Assembly (NCBI RefSeq): GCF_013155375.1
Contig: NZ_JABJQY010000002.1
Location: 1,922,001-1,986,000, forward strand
Reading direction: 5' to 3'
Length of the DNA stretch: 64,000 nucleotides
From: Nocardioides sp. zg-1308
GTDB lineage: Bacteria > Actinomycetota > Actinomycetes > Propionibacteriales > Nocardioidaceae
Shown here: piece by piece, positions 39,482 through 48,958 of the stretch
Position numbering within the stretch: position 1 is the first letter of the stretch
Layout: every line of letters begins with the position of its first letter
Made by a program: the position numbers and the translations under genes
Notes under the pieces: generated by a model
Databases searched by the model: none
Seen by the model: the letters and a program-made list of their open reading frames with translations, nothing else
What the model was told of the DNA's origin: nothing

Positions 39482-39901
39482 ATGTTGATGCCCCGTCGCG
39501 TCAAGCACCGCAAGCAGCACCACCCCAAGCGCCGTGGCGTCGCCAAGGGCGGCACCACGCTGGCCTTCGGTGACTTCGGCATCCAGGCGATCGAGGGTCA
39601 CTACGTGACCAACCGGCAGATCGAGTCGGCCCGTATCGCCATGACCCGTCACATCAAGCGTGGCGGCAAGGTCTGGATCAACATCTACCCGGACCGCCCG
39701 CTGACCAAGAAGCCGGCCGAGACCCGCATGGGCTCGGGCAAGGGCTCGCCCGAGTGGTGGGTCGCCAACGTCAAGCCCGGCCGCGTCATGTTCGAACTCT
39801 CCGGCGTCGACGAGATCACTGCCCGCGAGGCCATGCGCCGCGCGATGCACAAGCTCCCGATGAAGTGCCGGTTCATCTCCCGAGAGGCCGGTGAATTCTG
39901 A
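39482..39901 (+). CDS. rplP: 50S ribosomal protein L16 (uL16)
   Basis: 139 residues. It positions A-site tRNA near the central protuberance. [19 protein letters not shown] is the family start, which decides for the first of two ATGs. [14 protein letters not shown] is conserved. The stop overlaps the rpmC ATG (TGATG). Confidence 0.99.
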   Translation: MLMPRRVKHRKQHHPKRRGVAKGGTTLAFGDFGIQAIEGHYVTNRQIESARIAMTRHIKRGGKVWINIYPDRPLTKKPAETRMGSGKGSPEWWVANVKPGRVMFELSGVDEITAREAMRRAMHKLPMKCRFISREAGEF

Positions 39902-40143
39902 TGGCTACCAAGCTGAACGCCCACGAGCTCGACGAGCTCACCGCCACCGACCTGGAGGCGAAGCTGCGCGAGGCCAAGGAGGAGCTGTTCAACCTCCGGT
40001 TCCAGGCGGCCACCGGCCAGCTGGAGAGCCACGGCCGGCTGCGCACGGTCAAGAAGGACATCGCCCGCATCTACACCGTGGTCCGCGAGCGCGAGCTCGG
40101 CATCCGCACCACGCCGGGCACCAACGAAGAGGCGAAGGCATGA
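39901..40143 (+). CDS. rpmC: 50S ribosomal protein L29 (uL29)
   Basis: 80 residues forming a helical hairpin at the tunnel exit next to L23. The [20 protein letters not shown] signature is clear. Its TGA overlaps the rpsQ start (ATGA). Confidence 0.98.
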   Translation: MATKLNAHELDELTATDLEAKLREAKEELFNLRFQAATGQLESHGRLRTVKKDIARIYTVVRERELGIRTTPGTNEEAKA

Positions 40144-40433
40144 GCGAGAACTCGAGCGAGAATACGGCGACCGAGGCCGCCGAGCGCAACCAGCGCAAGG
40201 TCCGCGAGGGCCTCGTGGTGAGCGACAAGATGGACAAGACCATCGTCGTCGCTGTCGAGGACCGCGTGAAGCACGCGCTCTACGGCAAGGTGCTGCGCAA
40301 GACGTCGCGCCTGAAGGCCCACGACGAGACTAACCAGTGCGGCATCGGCGACCGGGTCCTGATCATGGAGACCCGCCCGCTGTCCGCCACCAAGCGCTGG
40401 CGGCTCGTCGAGGTCCTCGAGAAGGCCAAGTGA
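40140..40433 (+). CDS. rpsQ: 30S ribosomal protein S17 (uS17)
   Basis: 97 residues, an OB-fold protein of the small-subunit body. The core begins at about residue 20 ([20 protein letters not shown]), preceded by an acidic, polar extension. The ATG overlaps the rpmC stop. It is the last gene of the S10 unit; a 121-base gap to rplN may hold a processing site or promoter. Confidence 0.98.
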   Translation: MSENSSENTATEAAERNQRKVREGLVVSDKMDKTIVVAVEDRVKHALYGKVLRKTSRLKAHDETNQCGIGDRVLIMETRPLSATKRWRLVEVLEKAK

Positions 40434-40554
40434 TCCCGCGGTGAGGTGAGCCCCGCTCGCCCCACCGCCCCAGCACCACCAGAACCCCACCAGTTCGGCC
40501 AGGCTCCCGCCCCGCGAGGGCTGGGAGAACCAGCTCGACAACCAGGAGAAATCA

Positions 40555-40923
40555 ATGATCCAGCAGGAGTCGCGACTCAAGGTCGCCGACAACACCGGTG
40601 CGAAGGAGATCCTCTGCATCCGTGTTCTCGGTGGCTCTGGCCGTCGCTACGCCGGCATCGGTGACGTCATCGTCGCCACCGTCAAGGACGCGATCCCCGG
40701 TGGCAACGTCAAGAAGGGCGACGTCGTCAAGGCCGTGGTCGTACGCACCGTCAAGGAGCGTCGCCGCGCCGACGGTTCCTACATCCGCTTCGACGAGAAC
40801 GCCGCCGTCATCCTCAAGAACGACGGCGAGCCGCGCGGCACCCGCATCTTCGGCCCCGTGGGCCGCGAGCTGCGCGAGAAGCGCTTCATGAAGATCATCT
40901 CGCTCGCCCCGGAGGTGCTGTGA
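40555..40923 (+). CDS. rplN: 50S ribosomal protein L14 (uL14)
   Basis: 122 residues, exact family length. It is an interface protein that forms an intersubunit bridge and binds the silencing factor Rsf[20 protein letters not shown] is the family start. AGGAGA lies upstream of the ATG. It opens the spc group of genes. Confidence 0.99.
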   Translation: MIQQESRLKVADNTGAKEILCIRVLGGSGRRYAGIGDVIVATVKDAIPGGNVKKGDVVKAVVVRTVKERRRADGSYIRFDENAAVILKNDGEPRGTRIFGPVGRELREKRFMKIISLAPEVL

Positions 40924-40926
40924 GAG

Positions 40927-41280
40927 ATGGGTAAGGACATGAACATCAAGAAGGGCGACACCGTCAAGGTGATCGCCGGCAAGGACAAGGGTGCCCAGGG
41001 CAAGGTCATCTCGGTGCTCCGCGAGGAGAGCCGCGTGATCGTCGAGGGTGTCAACCTCGTCAAGCGCCACACCAAGTCCGTCCAGCAGACCAACACCACC
41101 GGCGGCATCATCACCCGCGAGGCGCCCATCCACGTCTCCAACGTGATGCTCGTCGAGGACGACGGCGTCACCCGCGTCGGTTTCCGCCGCGACGAGGTCA
41201 CCAAGCGCCGTCCCGACGGCTCGACCTACGCCGCCAGCCGCTCGGTCCGCGTGTCCCGCAAGACCGGCAAGGAGATCTGA
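40927..41280 (+). CDS. rplX: 50S ribosomal protein L24 (uL24)
   Basis: 117 residues with the KOW motif ([20 protein letters not shown]). It is an early assembly protein near the tunnel exit. A second in-frame ATG four codons later ([10 protein letters not shown]) is an equally possible start. Confidence 0.98.
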   Translation: MGKDMNIKKGDTVKVIAGKDKGAQGKVISVLREESRVIVEGVNLVKRHTKSVQQTNTTGGIITREAPIHVSNVMLVEDDGVTRVGFRRDEVTKRRPDGSTYAASRSVRVSRKTGKEI

Positions 41281-41281
41281 G

Positions 41282-41848
41282 ATGGCCGAGACCCAGACCA
41301 CTGAGATTCCCCGTCTCAAGGCGCGCTACCGCGAGGAGATCGTCCCCGCCCTGCGCACCGAGTTCGACATCGCCAACATCATGCAGGTGCCCGGCCTGAC
41401 CAAGATCGTGGTCAACATGGGCGTCGGCGAGGCGGCTCGCGACTCCAAGCTGATCGAGGGCGCGATCCGCGACCTCACCGCGATCACCGGCCAGAAGCCG
41501 GCCGTCACCAAGGCCCGCAAGTCCATCGCGCAGTTCAAGCTGCGCGAGGGCATGCCGATCGGTGCGCACGTCACGCTGCGCGGCGACCGCATGTGGGAGT
41601 TCCTGGACCGGCTGCTGTCCCTGGCGCTGCCCCGCATCCGTGACTTCCGTGGGCTCTCGCCCAAGCAGTTCGACGGTCGCGGCAACTACACCTTCGGTCT
41701 CACCGAGCAGGTCATGTTCCACGAGATCAACCAGGACAGGATCGACCGGTCCCGCGGCATGGACATCACCGTCGTGACCACCGCCACCAACGACGACGAG
41801 GGCCGCGCGCTGCTCAAGCAGCTCGGCTTCCCGTTCAAGGAGAACTGA
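41282..41848 (+). CDS. rplE: 50S ribosomal protein L5 (uL5)
   Basis: 188 residues. It binds 5S rRNA and contacts P-site tRNA. Typical segments include [17 protein letters not shown] and [17 protein letters not shown]. It starts 1 base after rplX and is followed by rpsN after 1 base. Confidence 0.99.
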   Translation: MAETQTTEIPRLKARYREEIVPALRTEFDIANIMQVPGLTKIVVNMGVGEAARDSKLIEGAIRDLTAITGQKPAVTKARKSIAQFKLREGMPIGAHVTLRGDRMWEFLDRLLSLALPRIRDFRGLSPKQFDGRGNYTFGLTEQVMFHEINQDRIDRSRGMDITVVTTATNDDEGRALLKQLGFPFKEN

Positions 41849-41849
41849 C

Positions 41850-42035
41850 ATGGCGAAGACTGCTCTCAAGGTCAAGGCCGCTCGCAAGCCGAAGTTCGCC
41901 GTCCGCGGCTACACCCGCTGCCAGCGCTGCGGTCGCCCGAAGTCCGTCTACCGCAAGTTCGGCCTGTGCCGCATCTGCCTGCGCGAGATGGCCCACCGCG
42001 GCGAGCTGCCCGGCGTGACCAAGTCCTCCTGGTGA
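41850..42035 (+). CDS. rpsN: 30S ribosomal protein S14 type Z (uS14)
   Basis: 61 residues, the short zinc-binding form. Ligands Cys24, Cys27, Cys40 and Cys43 are all present (CQRC, CRIC). This is the housekeeping C+ version. 86 bases then precede rpsH. Confidence 0.99.
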   Translation: MAKTALKVKAARKPKFAVRGYTRCQRCGRPKSVYRKFGLCRICLREMAHRGELPGVTKSSW

Positions 42036-42121
42036 CCTCGGTCCCCTCGCTCACCACCTCAACACGTTGAAGGTCGGCCGGCCGCGAGCCGCTCGAAACC
42101 ACGACGAGAAAGAACCACATC

Positions 42122-42541
42122 ATGACGATGACTGACCCGATCGCAGACATGCTCACTCGTCTGCGCAACGCCAACCAGGCGTACCACGACGTGGTGTCGA
42201 TGCCTTACAGCAAGATGAAGGCCGGCCTCGCGGAGATCCTCAAGCAGGAGGGCTACATCACCTCCTACGACGTCGCGGACAACGTGTCCGCCGAGGGCGA
42301 GCCCGCCGTCGGCAAGACCCTGACCGTCACCCTCAAGTACGGCCGTAACCGGGAGCGCTCGATCGCGGGTGTCCGCCGCATCAGCAAGCCCGGCCTGCGC
42401 GTCTACGCCAAGCACACCAGCCTGCCCAAGGTCCTCGGTGGCCTCGGCGTCGCGATCATCTCGACGTCGCAGGGCCTGCTGACCGACCGCCAGGCGAACC
42501 AGAAGGGCGTGGGCGGCGAAGTCCTCGCCTACGTCTGGTGA
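42122..42541 (+). CDS. rpsH: 30S ribosomal protein S8 (uS8)
   Basis: 139 residues. It binds the central domain of 16S r[18 protein letters not shown] and the C-terminal [11 protein letters not shown] are hallmarks. An ATG two codons later is possible as start. In E. coli this protein represses its own operon; no comparable target site was recognised here. Confidence 0.99.
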   Translation: MTMTDPIADMLTRLRNANQAYHDVVSMPYSKMKAGLAEILKQEGYITSYDVADNVSAEGEPAVGKTLTVTLKYGRNRERSIAGVRRISKPGLRVYAKHTSLPKVLGGLGVAIISTSQGLLTDRQANQKGVGGEVLAYVW

Positions 42542-42575
42542 CCCGGACCAACTGAGACCAGGAAGAGAGAGAAGC

Positions 42576-43118
42576 ATGTCGCGCATTGGCAAGCTCCCCA
42601 TCGCGGTCCCGTCCGGTGTCGACGTCGCGATCGACCAGTCGCTGGTGACCGTCAAGGGCCCCAAGGGCACCCTGTCGCACACCATCGCCGCGCCGATCAC
42701 GGTCGCCAAGGGCGAGGACGGCATCCTCGAGGTCAACCGGCCCGACGACGAGCGCACCAGCCGCTCGCTGCACGGCCTGACCCGCACGCTCATCAACAAC
42801 ATGGTGGTGGGCGTCACCGAGGGCTACGAGAAGAAGCTCGAGATCGTGGGCGTGGGCTACCGCGTCCTGCCCAAGGGTCCGACCCAGCTGGAGTTCCAGC
42901 TCGGCTACTCGCACCCGATCATCTTCGACGCCCCCGAGGGCATCACCTTCACCGTCGAGGGCCCGACCAAGCTCGGTGTCGTCGGCATCGACAAGCAGCT
43001 CGTCGGCGAGGTTGCGGCCAAGATCCGCAAGCTCCGCAAGCCTGAGCCCTACAAGGGCAAGGGCGTGCGCTACGCCGGCGAGCACATCCGCCGCAAGGTC
43101 GGAAAGGCCGGTAAGTGA
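42576..43118 (+). CDS. rplF: 50S ribosomal protein L6 (uL6)
   Basis: 180 residues with two related domains near the factor-binding site. [17 protein letters not shown] and the C-terminal [14 protein letters not shown] are typical. It is followed after 1 base by rplR. Confidence 0.99.
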   Translation: MSRIGKLPIAVPSGVDVAIDQSLVTVKGPKGTLSHTIAAPITVAKGEDGILEVNRPDDERTSRSLHGLTRTLINNMVVGVTEGYEKKLEIVGVGYRVLPKGPTQLEFQLGYSHPIIFDAPEGITFTVEGPTKLGVVGIDKQLVGEVAAKIRKLRKPEPYKGKGVRYAGEHIRRKVGKAGK

Positions 43119-43119
43119 C

Positions 43120-43503
43120 ATGGCGATCTCGCTGTCCAACAACAAGCACACCGCCACGCGGGTCCGTGCGCGCCTGCGCCGTCAGGCGCGGGGCCGCAAG
43201 CGGATCCACGGCACCACCGAGCGTCCGCGCCTGGTCGTGACCCGGTCCGCGCGCCACATCACGGTGCAGGTCGTCGACGACCTCGCCGGCACCACGGTCG
43301 CGTACGCCTCCTCCATGGAGAAGGACGTCCGCACCGGCGGTGGCGACAAGACCGCCCAGGCCAAGAAGGTCGGGGAGCTCGTGGCCTCGCGCGCCAAGGC
43401 GGCAGGCATCGAGGGCGTCGTCTTCGACCGCGCCGGCAACAAGTACCACGGTCGCATCGCGGCCCTCGCCGATGCCGCCCGGGAGGGCGGATTGTCCTTC
43501 TGA
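43120..43503 (+). CDS. rplR: 50S ribosomal protein L18 (uL18)
   Basis: 127 residues; it binds 5S r[23 protein letters not shown] and [20 protein letters not shown] are conserved. It has the usual basic N-terminus. Confidence 0.99.
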   Translation: MAISLSNNKHTATRVRARLRRQARGRKRIHGTTERPRLVVTRSARHITVQVVDDLAGTTVAYASSMEKDVRTGGGDKTAQAKKVGELVASRAKAAGIEGVVFDRAGNKYHGRIAALADAAREGGLSF

Positions 43504-43549
43504 TCGCCCACCGCGACCAGAGAGAGAACTTAGATATGGAGCACATCTC

Positions 43550-44170
43550 ATGAGCGGAGCCCAGCGCGGACAGCGCAGCGGTGGCTCGGGCGACCGTCGC
43601 GGACGCGACAACGGTCGTGGCCAGGCCGAGAAGTCTGTCTACATCGAGCGGGTCGTGGCCATCAACCGTGTCGCCAAGGTCGTGAAGGGTGGTCGTCGCT
43701 TCAGCTTCACCGCCCTCGTGATCGTCGGTGACGGTGAAGGTCTGGTCGGCGTCGGCTACGGCAAGGCCAAGGAAGTCCCCGCGGCGATCGCCAAGGGTGT
43801 CGAGGAGGCCAAGAAGCACTTCTTCAAGGTCCCCCGCATCCAGGGCACCATCCCGCACCCGGTGCAGGGCGAGAAGGCCGCAGGCGTCGTCCTGCTGCGT
43901 CCCGCCGCTCCCGGTACCGGCGTGATCGCCGGTGGCCCGGTGCGTGCGGTGCTCGAGTGCGCCGGCATCCACGACGTGCTGAGCAAGTCGCTCGGCTCGT
44001 CCAACCAGATCAACATCGTCCACGCGACCGTCGAGGCGCTGCGGATGCTCGAGGAGCCCGAGGCCGTGGCCGCTCGCCGTGGCATGCGGGTCGAGGACGT
44101 CACCCCGGCCGCGCTGCTCAGGGCGCGCGCCGAGGGCCAGCTCGAGGCTGCTGCGGGGGTGCAAAAGTAA
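43550..44170 (+). CDS. rpsE: 30S ribosomal protein S5 (uS5)
   Basis: 206 residues. It forms the mRNA entry site and influences accuracy. [18 protein letters not shown] covers the loop where spectinomycin resistance changes occur, here in the ordinary form. An Arg/Gly-rich extension of about 30 residues leads. GGAG 8 bases before the ATG is the ribosome binding site and lies inside a five-codon reading frame (ATG at 43536) whose stop overlaps the rpsE start. The TAA overlaps rpmD. Confidence 0.99.
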   Translation: MSGAQRGQRSGGSGDRRGRDNGRGQAEKSVYIERVVAINRVAKVVKGGRRFSFTALVIVGDGEGLVGVGYGKAKEVPAAIAKGVEEAKKHFFKVPRIQGTIPHPVQGEKAAGVVLLRPAAPGTGVIAGGPVRAVLECAGIHDVLSKSLGSSNQINIVHATVEALRMLEEPEAVAARRGMRVEDVTPAALLRARAEGQLEAAAGVQK

Positions 44171-44352
44171 TGGCACAGCTCAAGGTCCAGCAGACCAGGT
44201 CCACCATCGGACGCAAGGCCAACCAGCGCGAGACCATGCGCTCGCTCGGCCTCAAGCGCATCGGTGACGTGGTCGTCAAGGAGGACCGCCCGGAGATCCG
44301 CGGCATGGTCCAGACCGTCCGTCACCTCGTGACGGTCGAGGAGGTGGAGTGA
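44170..44352 (+). CDS. rpmD: 50S ribosomal protein L30 (uL30)
   Basis: 60 residues. [20 protein letters not shown] and SLGLKRIGD identify the bacterial form. The start overlaps the rpsE stop (TAATG); rplO follows after 1 base. Confidence 0.98.
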   Translation: MAQLKVQQTRSTIGRKANQRETMRSLGLKRIGDVVVKEDRPEIRGMVQTVRHLVTVEEVE

Positions 44353-44353
44353 C

Positions 44354-44794
44354 ATGACGCTCAAGCTGCACCACTTGCGTCCCGCTCCGGGCGCCAAGAC
44401 CGCCAAGACCCGCGTGGGTCGCGGTGAGGGCTCCAAGGGAAAGACGTCGGGCCGCGGTACGAAGGGCACCAAGGCTCGCTACCAGGTCCCGGTCGCCTTC
44501 GAGGGTGGCCAGATGCCGATCCACATGCGCCTGCCCAAGCTGAAGGGCTTCAAGAACCCCTTCCGCGTGGAGTTCCAGGTCGTCAACCTCGACCGCCTCG
44601 GGGAGCTCTTCCCCGACGGTGGCTCGGTGACGGTCGACGACCTCGTCGCCAAGGGCGCGGTCCGCAAGGGCCAGCCCGTCAAGGTCCTGGGCCAGGGCGA
44701 CATCTCGGTCGCCGTTCAGGTCAGCGCCAACGCGTTCTCGGGCTCCGCCAAGGAGAAGATCGAGGCCGCCGGCGGCACCGCGACCGTGGCCTGA
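44354..44794 (+). CDS. rplO: 50S ribosomal protein L15 (uL15)
   Basis: 146 residues, an early assembly protein. [20 protein letters not shown] and the Gly/Lys-rich loop are characteristic. It is the last gene before a strong terminator-like hairpin, so the spc unit appears to end here and secY has its own promoter. Confidence 0.99.
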   Translation: MTLKLHHLRPAPGAKTAKTRVGRGEGSKGKTSGRGTKGTKARYQVPVAFEGGQMPIHMRLPKLKGFKNPFRVEFQVVNLDRLGELFPDGGSVTVDDLVAKGAVRKGQPVKVLGQGDISVAVQVSANAFSGSAKEKIEAAGGTATVA

Positions 44795-44819
44795 GGGCCC
44801 ATCTGATCGCACACTCGGT

Positions 44820-44860
44820 GAAGGCCCGGCCGCACAGTGGGAACTGTCGGCCGGGCCTTC
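44820..44860 (+). terminator. Terminator between rplO and secY
   Basis: GAAGGCCCGGCCG...ACAG pairs with CTGT...CGGCCGGGCCTTC in a stem of about 17 bp with one bulged C and a short loop. It lies 26 bases after the rplO stop. Confidence 0.88.
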
Positions 44861-44892
44861 GTCGTTACCCGGGAAGCGGGTCGAACACCGGC

Positions 44893-44901
44893 TGTTAGGC
44901 T
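44893..44901 (+). promoter_or_regulatory. Putative extended -10 promoter for secY-adk-map
   Basis: TGTTAGGCT combines a TG-N extension with the -10 box TAGGCT. No good -35 box is visible, as is common for extended -10 promoters. Transcription would start near 44908, about 80 bases before secY. Confidence 0.5.
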
Positions 44902-44988
44902 TCCCCGGGCCCTCCGCCCCACAGCGGTGAGGGGTCTCTCGTCCGCCCGCCTGATCCTGGGCCGGGCACCCTTACGAAAGAGGAACCA

Positions 44989-46284
44989 GTGCTAGGCGCG
45001 TTCGCCAACGCTTTCCGGACGCCGGACCTGCGGCGCAAGCTGCTCTTCGTCCTGCTGATCATCACGATCTTCCGGCTCGGCTCTCAGGTGCCCACCCCGG
45101 GTGTCAACGTGGCCAACGTCCAGGCCTGCATCAACCAGCTGGAGGAGGGCGGGCTCTACAGCCTCATCAACCTCTTCTCCGGCGGCGCGCTGCTCCAGCT
45201 GACCATCTTCGCGCTGGGGATCATGCCCTACATCACGGCCTCCATCATCCTGCAGCTGCTCGTCGTGGTGATCCCACGGCTCGAGGCGCTCAAGAAGGAG
45301 GGCCAGGCGGGGCAGACGAAGATCACCCAGTACACCCGCTACCTGACGCTGGGCCTCGCCGTGCTCCAGGCGACCGGCATCGTCGCGCTCGCCCGCAACG
45401 GCGCCCTGCTCCAGGGCTGTGAGCGCGACCTGCTGCACGACAACGGCACGGGCACCTTCCTCGTCATGGTCGTCACCATGACCGCCGGCACCGCCGTCAT
45501 CATGTGGCTCGGCGAGCTCATCACCGACCGCGGCATCGGCAACGGCATGTCGATCCTCATCTTCACCCAGGTCGTCGCCACCTTCCCGGCGGCCCTGTGG
45601 AGCGTCCAGACCTCGCAGGGCTGGGTCGTCTTCGGCGTCGTCATGGTGATCGGCCTGATCCTGGTGGCCGGCGTCATCTTCATCGAGCAGGCGCAGCGCC
45701 GCATCCCGGTGCAGTACGCCCGCCGCATGGTCGGACGCAAGATGTTCGGCGGCAACTCGACCTACATCCCGCTCAAGGTCAACCAGGCCGGCATCATCCC
45801 GGTCATCTTCGCCTCGTCGCTGCTCTACCTGCCGGCGATGGCGGTCCAGTTCAACCCCGAGAGCCAGAACCCGGTGCTCGACTTCATCGGGACCTACCTC
45901 GTCGGCGGCGACCACCCGCTCTACATGGCGATGTACTTCGCCCTCATCATCTTCTTCACGTACTTCTACGTCTCCATCACCTTCAACCCTGTCGAGGTGG
46001 CGGACAACATGAAGAAGTACGGCGGCTTCATCCCCGGGATCCGGGCGGGCAAGCCGACCGAGGACTACCTGTCCTACGTCCTGTCCCGCATCACGTTCCC
46101 CGGAGCTCTCTACCTCGGCCTGATCTCGCTGGTGCCGCTGATCGCCTTCGCCGCGATCAACGCCAGCCAGAACTTCCCGTTCGGTGGCACGTCCATCCTC
46201 ATCATGGTGGGCGTCGCGCTGGACACGGTGAAGCAGATCGAGAGCCAGCTCCAGCAGCGCAACTACGAAGGATTCCTGAAGTAG
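44989..46284 (+). CDS. secY: Protein translocase subunit SecY
   Basis: 431 residues with ten predicted membrane segments. It forms the protein-conducting channel for Sec export and membrane insertion. Family stretches include FRLGSQVPTPGVNV at the first segment, the IGNGMSILIF region and the cytoplasmic loop GKPTEDYLSYVLSRITFPGA. GTG start after AAGAGGAACC. It is followed immediately by adk. Confidence 0.98.
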   Translation: MLGAFANAFRTPDLRRKLLFVLLIITIFRLGSQVPTPGVNVANVQACINQLEEGGLYSLINLFSGGALLQLTIFALGIMPYITASIILQLLVVVIPRLEALKKEGQAGQTKITQYTRYLTLGLAVLQATGIVALARNGALLQGCERDLLHDNGTGTFLVMVVTMTAGTAVIMWLGELITDRGIGNGMSILIFTQVVATFPAALWSVQTSQGWVVFGVVMVIGLILVAGVIFIEQAQRRIPVQYARRMVGRKMFGGNSTYIPLKVNQAGIIPVIFASSLLYLPAMAVQFNPESQNPVLDFIGTYLVGGDHPLYMAMYFALIIFFTYFYVSITFNPVEVADNMKKYGGFIPGIRAGKPTEDYLSYVLSRITFPGALYLGLISLVPLIAFAAINASQNFPFGGTSILIMVGVALDTVKQIESQLQQRNYEGFLK

Positions 46285-46860
46285 ATGAGACTCATCCTCA
46301 TGGGCCCGCCGGGTGCGGGCAAGGGCACGCAGGCCCGCTTCGTGGCCGACCACTTCGGGGTCCCGGCGATCTCCACCGGCGACATCTTCCGCGCCAACGT
46401 CTCGCGGGGCACGCCGCTGGGGATCGAGGCCCAGCGCTACATGGACGCCGGTGAGTACGTCCCCGACGAGGTCACCAACAAGATGGTCCGCAACCGGATC
46501 GACGAGGACGACGCCAAGCCCGGCTTCCTGCTCGACGGCTACCCGCGCACCCTCGCCCAGGTCACCGAGCTCGACGGGATGATCGCGTTCACCGGCCACC
46601 GCCTCGACGCGGTCGTCGTGCTGACGGTCGACCCCGAGGAGCTCGTCCAGCGCCTGCTCCACCGGGCGCAGACCGACGGCCGCGCCGACGACACGGAGGA
46701 CGTGATCCGTCGCCGCCAGGAGGTCTACGCCGAGCAGACCGCGCCGCTCATCGAGGTCTACCGCGGTCGTGGCATCTGCATCGAGGTCGACGGGATGGGT
46801 GAGGTCGACGACGTGACGACCCGCATCTTCGACGCCCTCGACGTGGTCCCGCAGAGCTGA
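46285..46860 (+). CDS. adk: Adenylate kinase
   Basis: 191 residues, the short-lid form. It interconverts ATP, AMP and ADP. The P-loop GPPGAGKGTQ is at 7-16, and LLDGYPRTLAQ and HRAQTDGRADDTEDVIRRR carry AMP-binding and lid residues. There is no zinc-lid insertion. The ATG follows the secY TAG with no gap. Confidence 0.98.
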   Translation: MRLILMGPPGAGKGTQARFVADHFGVPAISTGDIFRANVSRGTPLGIEAQRYMDAGEYVPDEVTNKMVRNRIDEDDAKPGFLLDGYPRTLAQVTELDGMIAFTGHRLDAVVVLTVDPEELVQRLLHRAQTDGRADDTEDVIRRRQEVYAEQTAPLIEVYRGRGICIEVDGMGEVDDVTTRIFDALDVVPQS

Positions 46861-46867
46861 GCCACCC

Positions 46868-47692
46868 ATGGCGCTCCGGGACCGCGGGCTCGAGATCAAG
46901 ACCCCCGACCAGATCGGGCTGATGCGCGTCGCCGGGCGGCTCGTGGGGGAGACCCTCGAGCTGCTCCGTGACGCTGTCCGACCGGGTGTGACGACGCTGG
47001 AGCTCGACACGCTCGCCGAGACCCACATCCGCGACCACGGCGGCGTCCCGTCGTTCAAGGGCTACAGCCAGCCGCCCTTCCCCGCCACCATCTGCGCCTC
47101 GGTCAACGACGAGGTCGTGCACGGCATCCCGGGTGCCCGCGCGCTGGTCGAGGGCGACGTCGTCTCGATCGACTGCGGCGCCATCGTCGAGGGCTGGCAC
47201 GGCGACGCGGCCATCACCGTCCCGGTCGGCGAGGTCGCCGACGACGTGCGCGAGCTGCTCCGGGTCACCGAGGAGTCCCTGTGGCGCGGCATGGCCGCGG
47301 CGCGGCTCGGCGGGCGGGTGACGGACATCAGCCACGCGATCGAGACCTACGTCCGCGCGCAGGGGCGCTACGGCATCCTCGAGGACTACACCGGCCACGG
47401 CATCGGCACCGAGATGCACATGGCCCCCAACGTGCCCAACTACGGCCGACGGGGCCGCGGTCCCTCGATCGTCCAGGGCCTCGCCCTGGCCGTGGAGCCG
47501 ATGGTCACGCTGGGCAGCAAGCACACCGACCTCCTCGAGGACGAGTGGACGGTCGCCACCGTCGACGGCTCCTTCGCCGCCCACTTCGAGCACACCTTCA
47601 CCGTGACCGAGCGGGGGGCGTGGGTGCTCACCGCCGTGGACGGCGGCGAGGCCCGCCTCGGGGCGCTCGGCGTCCCATTCGGCGGACGCTGA
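46868..47692 (+). CDS. map: Methionine aminopeptidase, type I
   Basis: 274 residues. It removes the initiator methionine from new proteins. All five metal ligands can be placed: Asp102, Asp113, His177, Glu210 and Glu241, plus catalytic His85. No N-terminal zinc finger or SH3-binding extension is present. It is the third gene of the secY-adk-map unit; a small GC hairpin (47702-47717) after the stop may end the transcript. Confidence 0.97.
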   Translation: MALRDRGLEIKTPDQIGLMRVAGRLVGETLELLRDAVRPGVTTLELDTLAETHIRDHGGVPSFKGYSQPPFPATICASVNDEVVHGIPGARALVEGDVVSIDCGAIVEGWHGDAAITVPVGEVADDVRELLRVTEESLWRGMAAARLGGRVTDISHAIETYVRAQGRYGILEDYTGHGIGTEMHMAPNVPNYGRRGRGPSIVQGLALAVEPMVTLGSKHTDLLEDEWTVATVDGSFAAHFEHTFTVTERGAWVLTAVDGGEARLGALGVPFGGR

Positions 47693-47740
47693 GTCCCGTT
47701 TCGCCCGCCACCGGGCGGGCGTGGGAGACTGGCCTGCGTT

Positions 47741-47858
47741 GGAGGGGAGTATTCCCCGGCAGTGGTGTCGTCAGTACGGCGTCCGCGCGAGCGGCGTCCG
47801 GTGCCACTGGTTCGCCGCACTGCTGTTGTCCCACGGCGCGCGAGCGGAAGAGACCTCC
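47741..47858 (+). promoter_or_regulatory. yybP-ykoY manganese riboswitch
   Basis: The conserved 5' element GGAGGGGAGTATTCC (47741-47755) and 3' element GGAAGAGACCTCC (47846-47858) can pair through GGAGG/CCTCC to close the first stem. Between them, CAGTGG (47760-47765) pairs with CCACTG (47804-47809), and its loop carries GTCGTCAGTACGGC, close to the metal-binding loop consensus of this class. GTCCGCG/CGCGGAC (47862-47880) just before the Shine-Dalgarno sequence is a likely expression platform. The class senses Mn2+ and is often found before TerC-family genes, as here. Confidence 0.85.
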
Positions 47859-47911
47859 GGCGTCCGCGTGCTGCGCGGACTCCGACTCGCCTCATCCCTA
47901 GGAGCAACAGA

Positions 47912-48943
47912 GTGGACGTCCCCACCTGGGTCTGGATCGCCACCGGCGTGGTGACCCTCGCGATCTTCACCTTCGACCTCGCCGTGGTCGGCCGCCGGCC
48001 GCACGAGCCGAGCATGAAGGAGTGCGCGACCTATCTCTCGATCTACGTCGGCCTGGCCGTGCTGTTCGGGCTCGGTGTCTGGTACACCTCGGGCGGCACG
48101 TACGCCCTGGAGTTCTACTCCGGCTGGCTGGTGGAGTACTCGCTCTCCATCGACAACCTCTTCATCTTCATCATCATCATGGCCAAGTTCGCCGTGCCGC
48201 GTGAGCTGCAGCAGTACGCCCTGATGATCGGCATCGTGATGGCGCTGGTCATGCGCGCCATCTTCATCGCGGTCGGCGCGGCCGCGATCGAGCAGTTCAG
48301 CTGGGTGTTCTACCTCTTCGGCCTGTTTCTGGTCTACACCGCGTTCAAGCTGGCCAAGGAGGGCGGCGAGGACGAGGACGACGAGTTCGAGGAGAACAAG
48401 CTGGTCGCCTTCATCGAGCGCCGCTTCCCGGCGACCTCGGAGTGGCACGGCAAGAGCCTGTTCGTCCACGACAGCAACGCCAAGCGGATGATCACGCCGA
48501 TGTTCATCGTGATCATCACCCTCGGCACGACCGACCTGCTGTTCGCGCTCGACTCGATCCCGGCGATCTTCGGCATCACCAAGGAGCCCTACCTGGTGCT
48601 GACTGCCAACATCTTCGCCCTGATGGGGCTGCGCCAGCTCTACTTCCTCATCGGCGGGCTGCTGCAGCGCCTCATCTACCTGTCCTACGGCCTGGCGTTC
48701 CTGCTCGCGTTCATCGGCGTCAAGCTCTTCTTCCACGCGCTGCACGAGAACGAGCTGCCGTTCATCAACGGTGGCGAGCACCTCGACTACGCGTGGCTCG
48801 AGATCCCCATCTGGCTCTCGCTGGTGGTCATCATCGCCACGCTCGCCGTGACGGCCGTGCTGTCCCTGTGGGTCTCGAGCCGGATGAGCCCCGAGGAGCA
48901 GGACGCAGCCACCGGTCCGCGCCGCGACTGGGAGGACGACTGA
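47912..48943 (+). CDS. TerC-family membrane protein, probable manganese exporter
   Basis: 343 residues with about nine membrane segments. Conserved TerC acidic motifs are present: SLSIDNLFIFIIIMAKFAV and TTDLLFALDSIPAIFGIT, both with an Asp inside the membrane. A charged loop (GGEDEDDEFEENK) and a basic/acidic C-terminal tail are cytoplasmic. GTG with AGGAG 7 bases upstream is preferred. TerC proteins behind this riboswitch export Mn2+ or load it into exported enzymes; the riboswitch makes that the best prediction. Confidence 0.93.
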   Translation: MDVPTWVWIATGVVTLAIFTFDLAVVGRRPHEPSMKECATYLSIYVGLAVLFGLGVWYTSGGTYALEFYSGWLVEYSLSIDNLFIFIIIMAKFAVPRELQQYALMIGIVMALVMRAIFIAVGAAAIEQFSWVFYLFGLFLVYTAFKLAKEGGEDEDDEFEENKLVAFIERRFPATSEWHGKSLFVHDSNAKRMITPMFIVIITLGTTDLLFALDSIPAIFGITKEPYLVLTANIFALMGLRQLYFLIGGLLQRLIYLSYGLAFLLAFIGVKLFFHALHENELPFINGGEHLDYAWLEIPIWLSLVVIIATLAVTAVLSLWVSSRMSPEEQDAATGPRRDWEDD

Positions 48944-48958
48944 GCGTGGCCCGACCGC

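Noticed and set aside
40434..40554. A separate promoter or terminator between rpsQ and rplN
   Set aside because: Pro-codon-like repeats (CCCCACC...) are present, but no convincing -35/-10 pair or stable stem was seen.
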